From NCBI RefSeq assembly GCF_030272615.1, contig NC_081415.1, forward strand, positions 269,420,425 through 269,484,424: a stretch of DNA of 64,000 nucleotides, written 5' to 3'. Position 1 is the stretch's first letter. Each line of letters begins with the position of its first letter. The position numbers were made by a program, and so were the translations under genes. The stretch comes from Cryptomeria japonica. Its lineage: Eukaryota; Streptophyta; Pinopsida; Cupressales; Cupressaceae. Below the pieces are notes generated by a model, which did not search any database, was not told the origin of the DNA, and was given only the letters and a program-made list of their open reading frames with translations. Of the stretch, positions 1 to 11,680 are shown in pieces.

Positions 1-1860
1 CCAACCAAGCACATGGAATACAAGTTAAGAAATTCCTTAAGGAGAAAAGCCAAGAAAGGATACAAGCCACAAAATATTAGTATGTAAATTTCACATTCTT
101 ATAGTTTATACCGAACCAATATTTGGATCAAAAAGAAAATAAAAACAAACTACTATGTGATAACAATTGTAATAATATTTTTTATGAATGAAAAAATATT
201 CAATATCAAATTATAGCTTACTTCTTAGAAAAAAAACATAAATTGGTAAAGCATTATAGTAAGGAAACTTAAGAACCTCAAAAATAATTATTGTAATATA
301 ATATGTGTATATGTGTATGTGTGTTCATATATACAATATACATAAATATATACATATACACATACATACGTACATATGAATTTTTATTAGACCTTATTTG
401 TGTATAATTATACATGAGAAACTTAACCATACTTTTAATTACAGCCAATCTAAACAATACATAAAAATATATAATTAATTATAGATTAAATATACTCTAG
501 TTATGCTAGATAGATCAAGACATTTCATAGAATTGTGAAATATAAAAAAATTAAAAAATTATATTTAGCTACTAATTCTAATATAGTTTTTTAAGGGTTA
601 TTCTATTAAGCTCACAATATTTTAAACCATTTTGATAGGCATCATGCTTTATACATGTAAATAAACTTTATAATGATCACTAGGTGATTCAAATAATTAG
701 GATGAACATATGCAAATGATTCTTCTTCTTGATGTATCTACATTGAAAGTTTCTTGAATGCTTTTAAATTGGATAATAAAATTATTAGAATCTAATTCAA
801 TAAATATATTTTTATATATAAATATAACATCAAAGTGTGAAGTTTGGGAGCAAAGTGTAGAATAGAAATAATTGTCTAAATGTTTTATTTTGATTTTTAA
901 ATAAAAAAGATCAAGATCAATGTGGTTATAAGGATGACCTTACAGTCATAAACACTACTTAGATTAGATCTATTCAAGTTGTATTAGTGCCTTTAATGGA
1001 TTGGATTCAATAGTGATCAGATATTAATGATGAAAAATGAAATAGATAAGCCAATTGGACTATTATTATATGCACATATCCGTTGGGATATTCAAAGAGC
1101 ATGGGGATAGGTGCAAGCAAGGCTATGTAGATCAGCCTAATATGATTGTAAAATATTTAATTTGTGGCTCTATAAATGTATTAATGCATTTCCTCAAATC
1201 AAACATGAACTATTTAATGGTAAATGGATCAAGGGTGAATTTTTCCCATTATAATAAGTTATCAAAATTTAGATAATTTATTAATCTCTAAACTTTTTAG
1301 AGTTTCATAATCCTATAAATTTACACCCATTTTTTGTTGGGAAAGGTGTGTTGTAACCTTGTATTATGATTGTAATGTAAAATTAATATTTGATCATTAT
1401 TCATCTAGGAAATCTATGGATGAATGCACATCACATGGGTTAAACATTTTTGGAAATATTTTGTATTGAAATATCATTATTGATATAGTATATTGAGTGT
1501 GAGAGGGTTTTGCCAATGTATATTTGGTGTTCTTGATGGCATATTTTGATAATTTGATACCATGTAAGAATATGGAAGGGTAACAGATGCAAGATTATAG
1601 AATGGTACAAAGATTGATCTAATACCATGTAATTTTTTCAATCTAAAAAACAAACCTAAGGATATTGATGATGTGAATAAGCCAAAAAATCTAATAAAAC
1701 CGAAGATTAAAGATACGACATGATACTATTTCATAAAAATAAGCATATAGCTATATATTTCTACAAAATGTACAAGATGGATTAATCAATGAGAGTTATG
1801 GATGGACATTTATAGTATATATATCACCCAAAAATATGAGTATAAAAACTATTAGATTTT
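1..1860. other. AT-rich stretch without recognisable gene
   Basis: No reading frame here resembles a protein I know, and the short open frames look like chance. Long A/T runs dominate. The only local structure is a TG/CA-rich inverted repeat near 296-385, listed separately. It is most likely decayed transposon or intergenic DNA. Confidence 0.6.
296..385. repeat. TG/CA-rich alternating inverted repeat
   Basis: A run of TATATGTGTATATGTG type sequence (about 301-325) is followed, after a short AT spacer, by its near reverse complement (ACATATACACATACATAC, about 351-370). The whole stretch alternates purine and pyrimidine. It could fold as a hairpin or adopt Z-DNA. No function is implied. Confidence 0.55.
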
Positions 1861-1869
1861 TTTCTTTAA

Positions 1870-2480
1870 TAATTAAATTAGTTGGATATGGAGATAACCA
1901 ACCAAGATCTAGAGTGCACAATGAGATGAGAAGATCACTATGACAATAATAAACTATATTCCTATCAATGAATGCAAAAATCTAATTATGATCACTTCTA
2001 AAATTCTACAATTGAATGAGATTATAGGCCAAGGTGAGACAGAGGATATCATACGATTATGAAAATTTTCTTATTCCTATGATATGAGTCATTAAGTGAT
2101 AGGTAGCATATATGTGCCTTAAGTAAATTTAAGTGATAAGGTGCACCAAAAGGACCTAATAGTGGAACTAGCTAGGTAATATCCCTATTCATACCAACAC
2201 CCCCCTTAAGTGCACCTTAGGGTGAATGAGAAAATATATGAAAATGAAAGGATGCAAGGATGGACCCTTTCTACTAGGCCATGTTAGACACCCATGTACA
2301 AATACATTCTCACAAATAGAGAAACAGAGAGAACCTAGAGGATAAAACTCCTCCCCCAAAGAGAGAAAATACAAGAAAAATACTCTTAAAGAAAAATGAA
2401 AATGATAAAATCCCATGTGAGGACCCGTGCAAGAGAGAAGAAAGACTTTGTATCCCCCTTTAATGTAGAATATATATCAA
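1870..2480. repeat. Dispersed repeat, copy 1 (second copy near 30.1 kb)
   Basis: This stretch shares ordered blocks with 30100-31070 in the same orientation. They include TCTATTGATGAATGCAA-like, TCAAGGTGAGA, TAGGTAATATC followed by CTATTCA..CCAACA, and a later block reading TTAGACACCCA.GTACAA. Spacing is similar but the copies are well diverged. The block order suggests part of a decayed retroelement, but no coding region ties it to a family. Confidence 0.6.
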
Positions 2481-3449
2481 TTGTAGATGCTCAAAATTGA
2501 ATGCAGAATGTTTTGCACAATTATCGAATAACATTCCTCCTCTTAGGGAAAAAACCAAATGTGTACATGTATTATGGAATTCCATTCTTTAAAATAATAT
2601 ATAGGAAGAAAAATAAAGATGTATGAAGTCTCTAAATTGTACTTAATTTGTTTTAGGCCACATAGATGAAGGTAGAAATCCAAATTCTAGTGGGATGTAT
2701 GTAGAACAAGATCCAAAGACTCAAGTATCTCCTCTGAAGACAAATATGCCTACTTCAAAATTTCAAATTTTTCTCAAAAGCATCCATACTTATGTCAAAT
2801 TATGATGAATGATCATGTAGAGAATGAACAAGAGAGTATAAGGGTCCCCTCACAATGGCTAAAGAAGAAACAACTTCATAAAAGAGGAAATGAATGCACT
2901 CAATGGTGTCTCTAAAATTTGAAATAGGAGACTCTACAAATAAACATTCAATATCTATAAAGCACTAAAAATAAAAAAAACATGAAATAACATAACAAAC
3001 TAATCCAAGAGATACAAATTACCATTAAAGTTGAAAAGACAAGATAACCAAGAGAAATCACACAAAAAAACAAGAAGGAGATACAAGAATTTGTAAGGGG
3101 GAAAAAGAAAAGTAAAAACCCCTAATATTATGAATATGGCATTGTAGCATGGTAAATTGTACTCAGGTTTAATTATTGAGTCCAACTTCACACTCTCCTA
3201 ACACTTATTTTAATCTTCTCATTCTTCTAAGTATTTTGTGACCATTTATTTCCTTGAATTAATCGTCCATTCAATAATATGACTCTTATTTTACTTTAAT
3301 ACATCAACATTCTCTTATTTGCGCCCTTATTTTAAGTATGCTCTTTATCCTATTTCATTCTAAGCTTATATAGGTCCTATCTCATTTTAAAGTTCAATGC
3401 ATGTTTTCTCCCACTTAAATGTCTTTATTTTTAATATAAATTATAGATA
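2481..3449. other. No recognisable feature
   Basis: AT-rich sequence with only short chance reading frames on both strands. I see no protein similarity, no tRNA and no clear repeat. Confidence 0.5.
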
Positions 3450-4569
3450 TGGTATTAGGGCCCTATCATCTCTAGACCCTAATACTTCAAGCTTATTTTT
3501 ATGGGGCTTAGCCATAGTCCAACACTTTTTGGCTAAAATTTTAGGAGGATAATGTGTTCGTCTTGACATTTCCGGCCTCGATATGTAAAAATGATTATTT
3601 TAAGTTGGCCAAAAAGTGAATTTGCCTTGATAACCCTATATAAGACATCACTCCTACTTCATTTATCATATTTTTATTATCTTATCATTCAAATTCAAGC
3701 AAAATTATTACTCTTCAAGAGAAGATCTAAGCTTAAGGATAAACAAGCTACAGTGGGGTGTCTTCAATTATGTTCTCATGATGACTTTATGATGGATTCT
3801 ATTATAATTTATTATGTTATTACATCAAAACATGGAGGACTTATCCTAAGAGCATTACATCATCAATAGAAGGTATAATCATTTCAATTAATCATTTCAC
3901 TTCATATTTCTATTTTGGTGTCATCATTGTTGTAGGGTTGAGTCCAATCTAGGGTTTGACTGAGGCAAGCCCCTATAAAACCCAACACCATTTTTCTCTC
4001 CTTTTGTGCAGATATAGGCTTGGAAATAGGTTTCAGGTTCAAATAGACAACACATACAAAATGTAGATAGAAACAAGAACAAAAAAAACAAATTTAGTAG
4101 AATAGAGGAGGACTATGGTGCCTAGCATCATAGTCCAGGTGTTTTGACTTAAAAATTGACTAGAAGGAAGATAGGGAGCTTCTAAGTTCAGTTGGATCTT
4201 TGTTCTACACTTAAATAGTTGTCACTATGATGCCTAGCCTTGTAGTCCACCCATCTTAAGCTTAGATTTTTGTAACATGTTTCTCTTTGCATCCCCTTTC
4301 TAGATTTAAGTTTTTTCTCTTATCATCAATTCTATATTTGTTTATTTATGATGTTTATTGTCAATTTTGCACCCACTTTTCTTAGTTCTTGCATCTAAAT
4401 TATTCAATCAATCAAAAGCACAAAAGAGAACAATCAACTTCATTATGCTCAACTCTCCCAATTATTTGTAGTTGGGCCTATTGGTTGTTCTCCAATGTAA
4501 TTGGTGGGATTGGGTTTGATTCCTAGTTTGCATATTTAGACTAGTGATTCCCATTTTCACAATATTACA
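3450..4569 (+). repeat. LTR-like region of element B (5' LTR, left edge uncertain)
   Basis: It ends in TTACA directly before a primer-binding site. It has a TATA box at 3636-3644. A later segment (about 3935-4015) reads like the LTR of element A: an 'agggtttgac' block, a 'cccctataaaaccc' block, then a pyrimidine stretch and TTTTGTGCAG. The start near 3450 is a guess, since no second copy exists in the window to fix it. Confidence 0.45.
3636..3644 (+). promoter_or_regulatory. TATA box in LTR of element B
   Basis: CTATATAAG lies inside the LTR-like region, about 930 bp before its end, where an LTR promoter would be expected. Call based on sequence and context only. Confidence 0.45.
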
Positions 4570-4572
4570 TTT

Positions 4573-4582
4573 TGGTTAACCC
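4573..4582 (+). other. Primer-binding site of element B
   Basis: TGGTTAACCC begins three bases after the LTR terminal CA, matching the TGGTGAACCC site of element A at 14202 in position and sequence except one base. A primer site that begins TGG pairs with the 3' CCA end of a tRNA. The tRNA is not identified. Confidence 0.55.
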
Positions 4583-4970
4583 TATGCGTCTTATGCTTGC
4601 ATTACTTCTAATTTTCATTTTCAGATTTGATTCATATACACTTTATTGACTCGAATTTGCAATCATTTTTTAAACAAATAGCTTATACACTTTCAATTAC
4701 ATTCATTTGGGTAGCTAGTTTACCAAAATTACATTTTTTGTGAGCCTAACTCTTCTTACATTTGCATTAATTTTAATTTTTAGTTTCAAGCCTAATTTTT
4801 TCATGAGATTATTATATTTATATGCATTCATTCAATTGGTGAAAAAATCATAAAAATTGCACATTTTTATATCTTTTATCATGCATTTTTCACGTTATCA
4901 TTTGAAAATCAAATTATTTCACAAGAATTTTCATTTAGTTAGTTTCATGATGCATATATTTTATAGATGT

Positions 4971-5513
4971 GATAGTGGTTTAGTATCCCTTGTGTCACTT
5001 TATCCCTATCCTAAAGTTCATCCTATTCATGAGGATATTTTGGTGCAAGAAGAGATTATTAACACTTCTATTAAAATTCTCTAGGTCCTAATGATAAAGT
5101 TTTGAAGAATAATGTTGATATTTCTCCTAAAATGTACATCTACCATGAGGATATCTTAGAGAAAGAGGATGATATCATAAACACCTTCTTTAATGTCATT
5201 TTACCTTCCATACATGGTATCTCTCCTAGATGTGAAGCATTGATGGATATTGCTCATCCTTCTCCCAAAGTTTGTCATACTTATAAAGATACATTGGAGC
5301 AAGAAGATGAAATCATTAGAAATTTCCTTGATGTTCTCCTTGGAGAAAAAAGAGCCTAATCAAGTCAATGATATTCATGTTTCTATCATGTGGAGCCTAA
5401 ACTTGTTCAAGTTTCCCCTCAACCTCAAAACCAACTTGTGATTATTTCTAAGAAACCAAAGAGACCTCTTGACCAATCTTAAGAACTGCAAAATACATCA
5501 CTCAAAGACATAG
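4971..5513 (+). pseudogene. Broken reading frame with three ~27-residue peptide repeats
   Basis: Three related segments follow one another: YPKVHPIHEDILVQEE (about 4999-5080), SPKMYIYHEDILEKEDD (about 5123-5200) and SPKVCHTYKDTLEQEDE (about 5261-5340). Each is followed by II and a hydrophobic tail ending in L. The consensus is (Y/S)PK, six variable residues, a D-x-L core, acidic residues, then II....L. Copy 1 is in a different frame from copies 2 and 3, with a stop near 5084, so a frameshift has occurred. The frame runs on to a lysine-rich stretch and ends where element A begins. It probably belonged to element B. I do not recognise the family. The repeat looks like a short helical or acidic linker. 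Confidence 0.5.
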
Positions 5514-5518
5514 GATGT

Positions 5519-5767
5519 TGTAGGGTCATAAAATTGCGACCCTTGCAATTTGCAACCACATTAGGGTCTTCACGTTGGTGATTTCAATCCCCAAGCCTAA
5601 TCAAAGACCTGAGACTTGCTCAACCCCTAAAAACCGCACTTGTTCTGCCCTCCGCACTTTTTAAACCCACTTCCTATCCTGAGACAAGGGCAGGATCAAG
5701 GCATGGCACCCCTGTCCTCCTAGGACAAGGGTGTGGTGCCCTTGTCCTTGCCCTATTTTGGGGCCTC
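5519..5767 (+). repeat. 5' LTR of element A, part 1
   Basis: It begins TGTAGGGTCATAAAATTG, matching TGTAGTGTCATAAAATTG at 19678. Similarity to the 3' LTR runs through the 'ccctattttgggg' block to the Copia insertion point. The last five bases (5763-5767, GCCTC) are one copy of the Copia target duplication. Confidence 0.85.
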
Positions 5768-7279
5768 TGTTGGCATATGTGCAGAGTATGTTGACATGAT
5801 GATATTGTATGTTGTCATTGATATCAATATTGATGAAGAGTGAACTGGTATATTGAAGTAAGCACTTGCAAGAAAACTGGTATATGTGAAAAAGTGAAGC
5901 GGTATGTTTGTCCAAGTGAACCGGTATGTTGAAATGTGAACCGGTATATGTGAAAATGTGAACCGGTATATGTGAAAAAGTGAAGCGGTATGTTTGTCAA
6001 AGTGAACCGGTATATGGAATGTTTTGTATCAAGGTTTCATATGGTATGACTACCGGTTGGTAGTCTTAGCTTTAGGGTTTCCGGTTGAAGTGTTCTATGA
6101 CTATGTGATTCAACTGATGACATTGTGTGTTGTGATAGCATTGTAATGAAGAATATATTGTGTTGCCATGTTAGTTTTTTGTGTGTGAAGGATCTTGCAT
6201 GAAGGAGATTGATCCTATCTACCTCAGGAATCTGCGAATTCTCTACAAACGATGGAGAACGTGTGATGGGTTATTGCCTCCAAGATGCGGTGAAGAATGA
6301 ACGATGGAGAACGTCTTGAGATCTATTCAAGACCATTGTATTCAAAGCAAAGTGTTCAATGGTCAGGATTGAATCGACTGAATTGCTAAACCTAAATGTT
6401 TAGGGTTTAGGGTTTATGCTACTGACCTATCTATTTCCTGTAAGGTCGATGTTGTTTTTCATGTTGAGGTTGTTGGAAAATGTTGTGTGTGTATTTAAGT
6501 GCAAAGATACGTGATTCTTGCCAAACCAGATATGAGAATAGATACCTGCAGAGTGTGAGTGCAGAAGGAAGGAACTGAAGTGGATCTGCATTGGCATTGA
6601 GTGTTGTTACCAGATCATTGTAATACCTATTAACCTCTAACCACTTCAACAGTTGGAAAATCCCTTAATAGGGTAGCTTTAATTGGCTTGTTGTAAATCC
6701 TTTAACAGGGTGACTCAAAATCATTGAGTTCTAAAAATCCTCTAACAAGGTAACCTTTAATCGAGTATGTCAGCCATCCCTTAACCGAGTGATCCCTAGC
6801 AGGATCGGTTCCTAACATAACCTATTGTAAAGTCTTTAACCGGACTAGGATCCTAACAGAGTGGACTTCAAAAGGGTTCAAAGAATAGCTTGTGGGTATT
6901 CATCCCCACCATGGTTTTTCCCAGTTGGGTTTCCACATGAAAAATATGTGTGTTATGTGTGATGTTTTTCATATGATGCTTTGTTATTCTCTGTTAAGTG
7001 GTAAAGCATGTTGAACATGTAAGTCTTTACATTTCTATTGTAGTATTACTAGTGTATGCATATTGGTGAAGTGGAAATAAGATGTTAGATTGTGTGGAAA
7101 GCTAACTTACCAGTTTATGTCTTTCACTGTGCTTAACTGGTAGTAATCTGGTTTAGACCAGTGTTATTGCTTGCCAGTCAAAGGGTAGGGTTCTCAGTCT
7201 AACTATTTTTATCAGTACTGATTCATCCCCCCCCCTCTCAATACCGGTTTGGTACTAATTGTTCATCATTGATTCATCA
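5768..7279 (+). repeat. Copia 5' LTR
   Basis: It starts TGTTGGCATATGTGC and ends TTCATCA just before the primer-binding site. It holds a minisatellite of GTGAACCGGTAT units (5838-6015), a short telomere-like run TTTAGGGTTTAGGGTTTA (6399-6416), and a loose series of 'CCTTTAAC.GGGT' repeats (6650-6870). It differs from the 3' LTR mainly by C-T and G-A changes and by copy number in the minisatellite. No convincing TATA box was fixed. Confidence 0.92.
5838..6015 (+). repeat. GTGAACCGGTAT minisatellite in Copia LTR
   Basis: Seven or so units of roughly 20-25 bp contain GTGAACCGGTAT or GTGAAGCGGTAT followed by ATGTGAAA or GTTTGTCAA. A matching but differently arranged array lies at 11752-11930 in the 3' LTR. 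Several CCGG cores have decayed to CTGG or CGAT. Confidence 0.8.
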
Positions 7280-7281
7280 AT

Positions 7282-7293
7282 TGGTATCAGAGC
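7282..7293 (+). other. Copia primer-binding site (tRNA-iMet type)
   Basis: TGGTATCAGAGC is the standard plant Copia site complementary to the 3' end of initiator methionine tRNA. It lies two bases after the LTR terminal CA. Confidence 0.95.
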
Positions 7294-7350
7294 ATCCTCT
7301 TGGTCCTTTGTGTTGTAAGCTTAACTACTTGAGGTAAAGATCCTACTCTA

Positions 7351-8330
7351 ATGATGAAGAGGGAAGGTCCAAAGTTCAACAGAGACAACTTTAAAATATG
7401 GAAGGACAGAATGAAGATATACATCAGAAGCATGGGTTCTCAACATTGGAGCTATGTTGATAATGCTTATGTTATCCCTACTGGTACTCTCATCGATGAT
7501 CAAAAGAGAGAGATTCAAGAGAATGGGCAAGTCATGGAAGCCCTAATTAGCAGTTTATTTGACATTGAGTTTATTGATGTTCAGGACAAAGAGAATCTGA
7601 AAGAAGTATGGGATGCCCTTGAGAATATTTATGGTGGTGATGAGCATGTGAAACAAGCTAAGGAAAAAAGCCTTAGGGGTAAGTTTGAAAACATGCAGAT
7701 GGTTGAAGGAGAGACCATTCAACAATATGGAATAAGAATCAAAACTGTTGTTGGAGATATCAAGAGTGCAGGCGGTAAAATGGAAGATTCTATTATTGTT
7801 AGCAAAGTTTTAAGATCCTTATTACCGGTCTATGCAATAAGGGTTGCTGCTATTCAAGAGTTGAGGTCTATAGACAAGACAAAGGTATCCCTAGACTCCA
7901 TCATTGCAAAGTTAACAACTTATGAGCTAAATAATTATGATGGTAGTATTCAGAAGACTGAATTAGCCTTCAGAGCATCTGTTACACCATCTAGAAAAGG
8001 CAAAGAAGCTAGTACCAGTGGTGAACCATGACAAAGTAGAGAAATGGATGATGAGGAGATCCTGATGGAATTTGAAGCTCTTCTTGCCAAGATACTTCCC
8101 AAGGGAACCAGTAAATACAAAGGTAAGCTTCCTTTGAAATGTTTTTCTTGTAACTGGATAGGACATATTGTTGTAAACTACCCTAAAGGTGACAACAAGG
8201 ATAAACTGGAGAGGTTCAAGAAGTTCAAAGGAGGAAACTAGAGAAACTATTTTGTAGCAGTTGATGAAGGTGTCACTGATGAGGAATCAGAAGATGAAGA
8301 AAATGAAGATATTGTGTTTTAGCAGTCAAG
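7351..8330 (+). pseudogene. Copia gag (broken)
   Basis: The frame opens with MMKREGPKFNRDNFKIWKDR, the usual start of Copia gag, where the WK..M segment belongs to the UBN2/DUF4219-type gag fold. A stop at 8029-8031 splits it. The same frame resumes at 8044 and reaches a zinc knuckle CFSCNWIGHIVVNYP (about 8137-8182), in which the last cysteine has become tyrosine. A further TAG is at 8239-8241. A frameshift near 8320 leads into the protease frame. In a working element this protein would form the particle that packages the RNA. Confidence 0.9.
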
Positions 8331-9640
8331 GAAGATGTGTCAGACAAGAAGGCTCTTGTCTCCCACTTTATTAATTCCAATGAGTGGATTATTGACAGTG
8401 GTTGTTCTCACCATATGACTGGTGACCGGAGTAAGTTTCTATCTCTGAAAGAGTATGATGGTGGTGTGGTTCGTTTTGGTAATGATGCACCATGTATGGT
8501 AAAAGGCAGAGGGTCCATCTCTTTGAATGGAAGAAGTAGTGCTGACAATGTGTATTGGGTAGAAGGTCTAAGGCACAACCTTTTGAGTGTTGCTCAACTG
8601 AATGATAATTGACTCTCTAGAATTAAAAAATGGAGTGTACAAAATCAAAGGAAAGAGTGGTGAACTTATGGCTATCGGTATGTAGACCAAAGGTAACCTA
8701 TTTCAGCTAAATGCTAATGTTAGTACATGTCTTATGGATGTTTGAGGATAGCTAGCTATGGCATAGGAGACTCTGCCATGTAAACTTTGACAATATTGTG
8801 AAGGCCAGTAAGATCAAGGAAGTTAGAGGATTTCCTATGCTGAACAAACTGGAAAATCCTTTGTACAAAGAGTGTCAACTAGGGAAAATTTCTTCCTCAA
8901 CCTGCAAAGGTAAACCTTTCACTACAGATAATTTACTTGATCTTGTGCATACTGATTTGTGTGGTCCTATGAAAACTAGGAGTGTGCAGGGAGATAGGTA
9001 TTTTATGATTCTTACTGATGATTGCTCAAGAATGATGTGGGTCACATTCTTGAAGGACAAATTTGAAGCTTTTGGAAAGTTCAAAGCCTTCAGAGCACTT
9101 GTAGAAAAAGAAAGCGGTAAGAGGATTAAGCGCTTAAGAACCGATCAAGGAGGAGAATTCACTTCCAGTGAATTCAACAAATACTATGAAGAGAATGGCA
9201 TCAAGAGGAAACTGTCTGCCCCCTGGACTCCATAGCAGAATGGCCTAGCAGAAAGAAACAACCGGACTGTGGTTGAAGTAGCTAGAACTATGTTGATCCA
9301 AGGAAAGGTTGCTCACACTTTTTGGAGAGAAGTAGTGAGCACTGCAATCTACACAATGAACTAGGTACTCAGCAAAAAGGGTAAGGACAAAACACCTTAT
9401 GAGTATTGGACTGGTAAGACACCAGTGGTAAGCTACTTCAGAGTATTTGCTAGTAAATGTTATATCAAGAGGAGTGAACATCAAAGCAAGTTTGATGCTA
9501 AATGTGATGAGGGAATATTCCTAGGGTATTCCACAAAGAGAAAAGCTCTCAAATATTTCAACAATAGGACTCAGAGAATTGTTGAAAGCATCAATGTTAG
9601 AAATGATGAAACCTTTGAGAAATCTAAAGAAACTGACAGT
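8331..9640 (+). pseudogene. Copia protease and integrase (broken)
   Basis: The aspartic protease motif is intact in WIIDSGCSHHMTG (about 8386-8424). After a second frameshift near 8620 comes the GAG-pre-integrase segment with LWHRRLCHVNFDN (about 8759-8795), which contains a stop at a tryptophan or glutamine position. The integrase core then follows, with the catalytic acids visible: D in HTDLCGP, D in RTDQGGEF and E in QNGLAER. TAG stops lie at 9233-9235 and 9362-9364, both where a glutamine is expected. The C-terminal part runs through KTPYEYW and FLGYST. Products would cleave the polyprotein and insert the DNA copy. Confidence 0.92.
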
Positions 9641-11345
9641 GAGCAAGTAGGAGATGAACCAGTAGTAACCTTCTCGGAACCGATTGCAAAACAGCCAAGC
9701 ACCAGTAATTGTGCTCCTACACCGATGGATGTTAATGTTGATGAAGATAAGGATGAAGAAGAAAAGCAAGAGGAAATGACTAAGATCATTCCTGGGTATG
9801 TAAAGTTGAATCATGATCCAAAGCAGATCATAGCAGACAAGGATGCAAGAATTCTTACAAGAAGAAAGATCAGAGAAAAATCTTGCATGATCTTTGAATT
9901 TGAGCCTAAAACATTCAGAGAGGCACATAAAGATGAAGACTGGATCAAGGCAATGGAAGAGGAACTTGACCAGATAGAAAAGAATGGCACATGGTCTTTG
10001 GTACCCAGACCGAAGCATAAAAATGTCATTCGCACCAAATGGGTTTTCAAAAATAAGTTGAATGAAGATGGCTCAGTGGTTAGAAACAAAGCCAGATTGG
10101 TGTGTAAAGGATATGCCCAAGAAGAAGGAGAAGACTATGGAGAAACCTTTTCTCCAGTAGCCAGATTGGAAGGAGTTCGTATGCTTCTTGCATATGCAGT
10201 ATTCAAGGGATTCAAAGTATATCAAATGGATATAAAGTCTACATTCCTGAATGGAATACTAGAAGAGGAGGTGTATATAGAGAAACCAGATGGGTTTTCC
10301 CTATCAGAAGATAGTGACATGGTGCGTAGGCTACATAAGGCCTTGTATGGACTAAAGTAGGCACCTAGAGCATGGTATGAATGCTTGCACTCCCATCTTG
10401 TGAAGATTGGATTTGAGAGAACAAGTGAGGATAGTAATATCTACCAGAAGTTAGAAGGAGATCAGATTCTGATTTGTGAGGTATTTGTTGATGACATAAT
10501 CTTTGGAGGAGATGACAAGATGAGTCATGATTTTGTAGATGAGATAAAAAAGGAGTTTGAGATGTCACTTATAGGGGAGATTAAGTTCTTCATTGGACTA
10601 CAGATTCAACAAATGAAAGATGGAATCTTTATCACTCAGTCCAAATATGTCAAAGAGGTGTTGAAGACCTTTGGCATGGAAGACAGCAAACCAGTTGGTA
10701 CACCGATGGTGACCGGTTGTAAAGTATCCAAAGAGGATGACTCAGGCTTAGTAAATGAGAAGGAATACTGATAAATGATTGGTAAATTGCACTATGTAGT
10801 ACATAGTAGACCGGACATTGCACATGCAGTGGGCATTGCTGCATAGTTTCAGAAAAGCCCAAGAGAATCCCACTTGGTAGTAGTCAAGCGGATTCTGAGA
10901 TATCTGAAGGGAACTATTAACTATGGATTACGGTATCCATGCAGTAATGACTTCAACCTAAAAGTGTCTACAGATGTTGATTGGGTTGGTAATGTGGACG
11001 ACCGGAAGAGCACAACCGGTGGTGCATTCTTTCTTGGTGGAAGACTAGTCTCATGGATGAGTAAGAAATAGAGTTGTATCTCTTAGTCTACAACAGAAGC
11101 GAAGTATGTTGCAGCATTTATGAACTGCACCCAGACAATTTGGATGAAGCATGTATTAAATGGCTTCAAAGTTCCTGTATCTGAACTGGTAAGTATATTT
11201 TGTGACAACACAAGTGTGATTAACATCTCCAAGAATCCGGTTTTATATTCTAGAACCAAGCACTTTGAGCTTAAATATCATTTCTTAAGGGAAAAGGTTC
11301 AGAACAAAGAAGTTGTACTAGAACATGTTTCCAGTAAGGAGTAGT
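9641..11345 (+). pseudogene. Copia reverse transcriptase and RNase H (broken)
   Basis: This is the same frame as the integrase. RT block landmarks are WVFKNKLNEDGSVVRNKARL, ETFSPVARLEGVRMLL, QMDIKSTFLNG and YGLK followed by TAG (10358-10360), where the family has glutamine. The active-site motif FVDDIIFGG is intact (about 10486-10512). Stops continue at 10769 (TGA), 10772 (TAA), 10844, 11069, 11084 and 11342 (all TAG). RNase H landmarks DRKSTTGGAFFLGG and SWMSKK are clear, and the acidic motif reads TTEAKYVAA where the family usually has AEAEY. The frame ends with the FTKPLPKA-type segment near 11380. Confidence 0.92.
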
Positions 11346-11668
11346 TAGTAGACATATTCACCAAGCCTCTACCGAAGGCTACCTTTACCTATTTGAGAGG
11401 TGAATTAGGGGTGCTGCCCCTTCAAGAGGTGAACTAAAGGTGTGTGCTCCACATCAGTCAGGACTTACATTCATATATTTTTCTCAGGATTGGTGTGTTG
11501 AAGGATGCTACTCCTTAGGGGGAGCAGAATAGTAGAACATAGATGGTTATGCCTTCACTTTGGCATTTTTGTCAAAGGGGGAGAAGATGTGAAGCAGAGA
11601 AGATATCTACAGTATTGGGGGAGAATATGTAAAGCTCAGAGATATCTTTGTATATTGCCATCAATGCC

Positions 11669-11680
11669 AAAGGGGGAGAT
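11669..11680 (+). other. Copia polypurine tract
   Basis: AAAGGGGGAGAT sits directly before the 3' LTR and would prime plus-strand DNA. Near-copies lie upstream at about 11516 (TTAGGGGGAGCA), 11574 (AAAGGGGGAGAA) and 11618 (TTGGGGGAGAAT). Confidence 0.9.

Noticed and set aside
9521-10018. Minus-strand open frame of 165 codons across the Copia RT region
   Set aside because: It is antisense to clear Copia protein and has no motif of its own.
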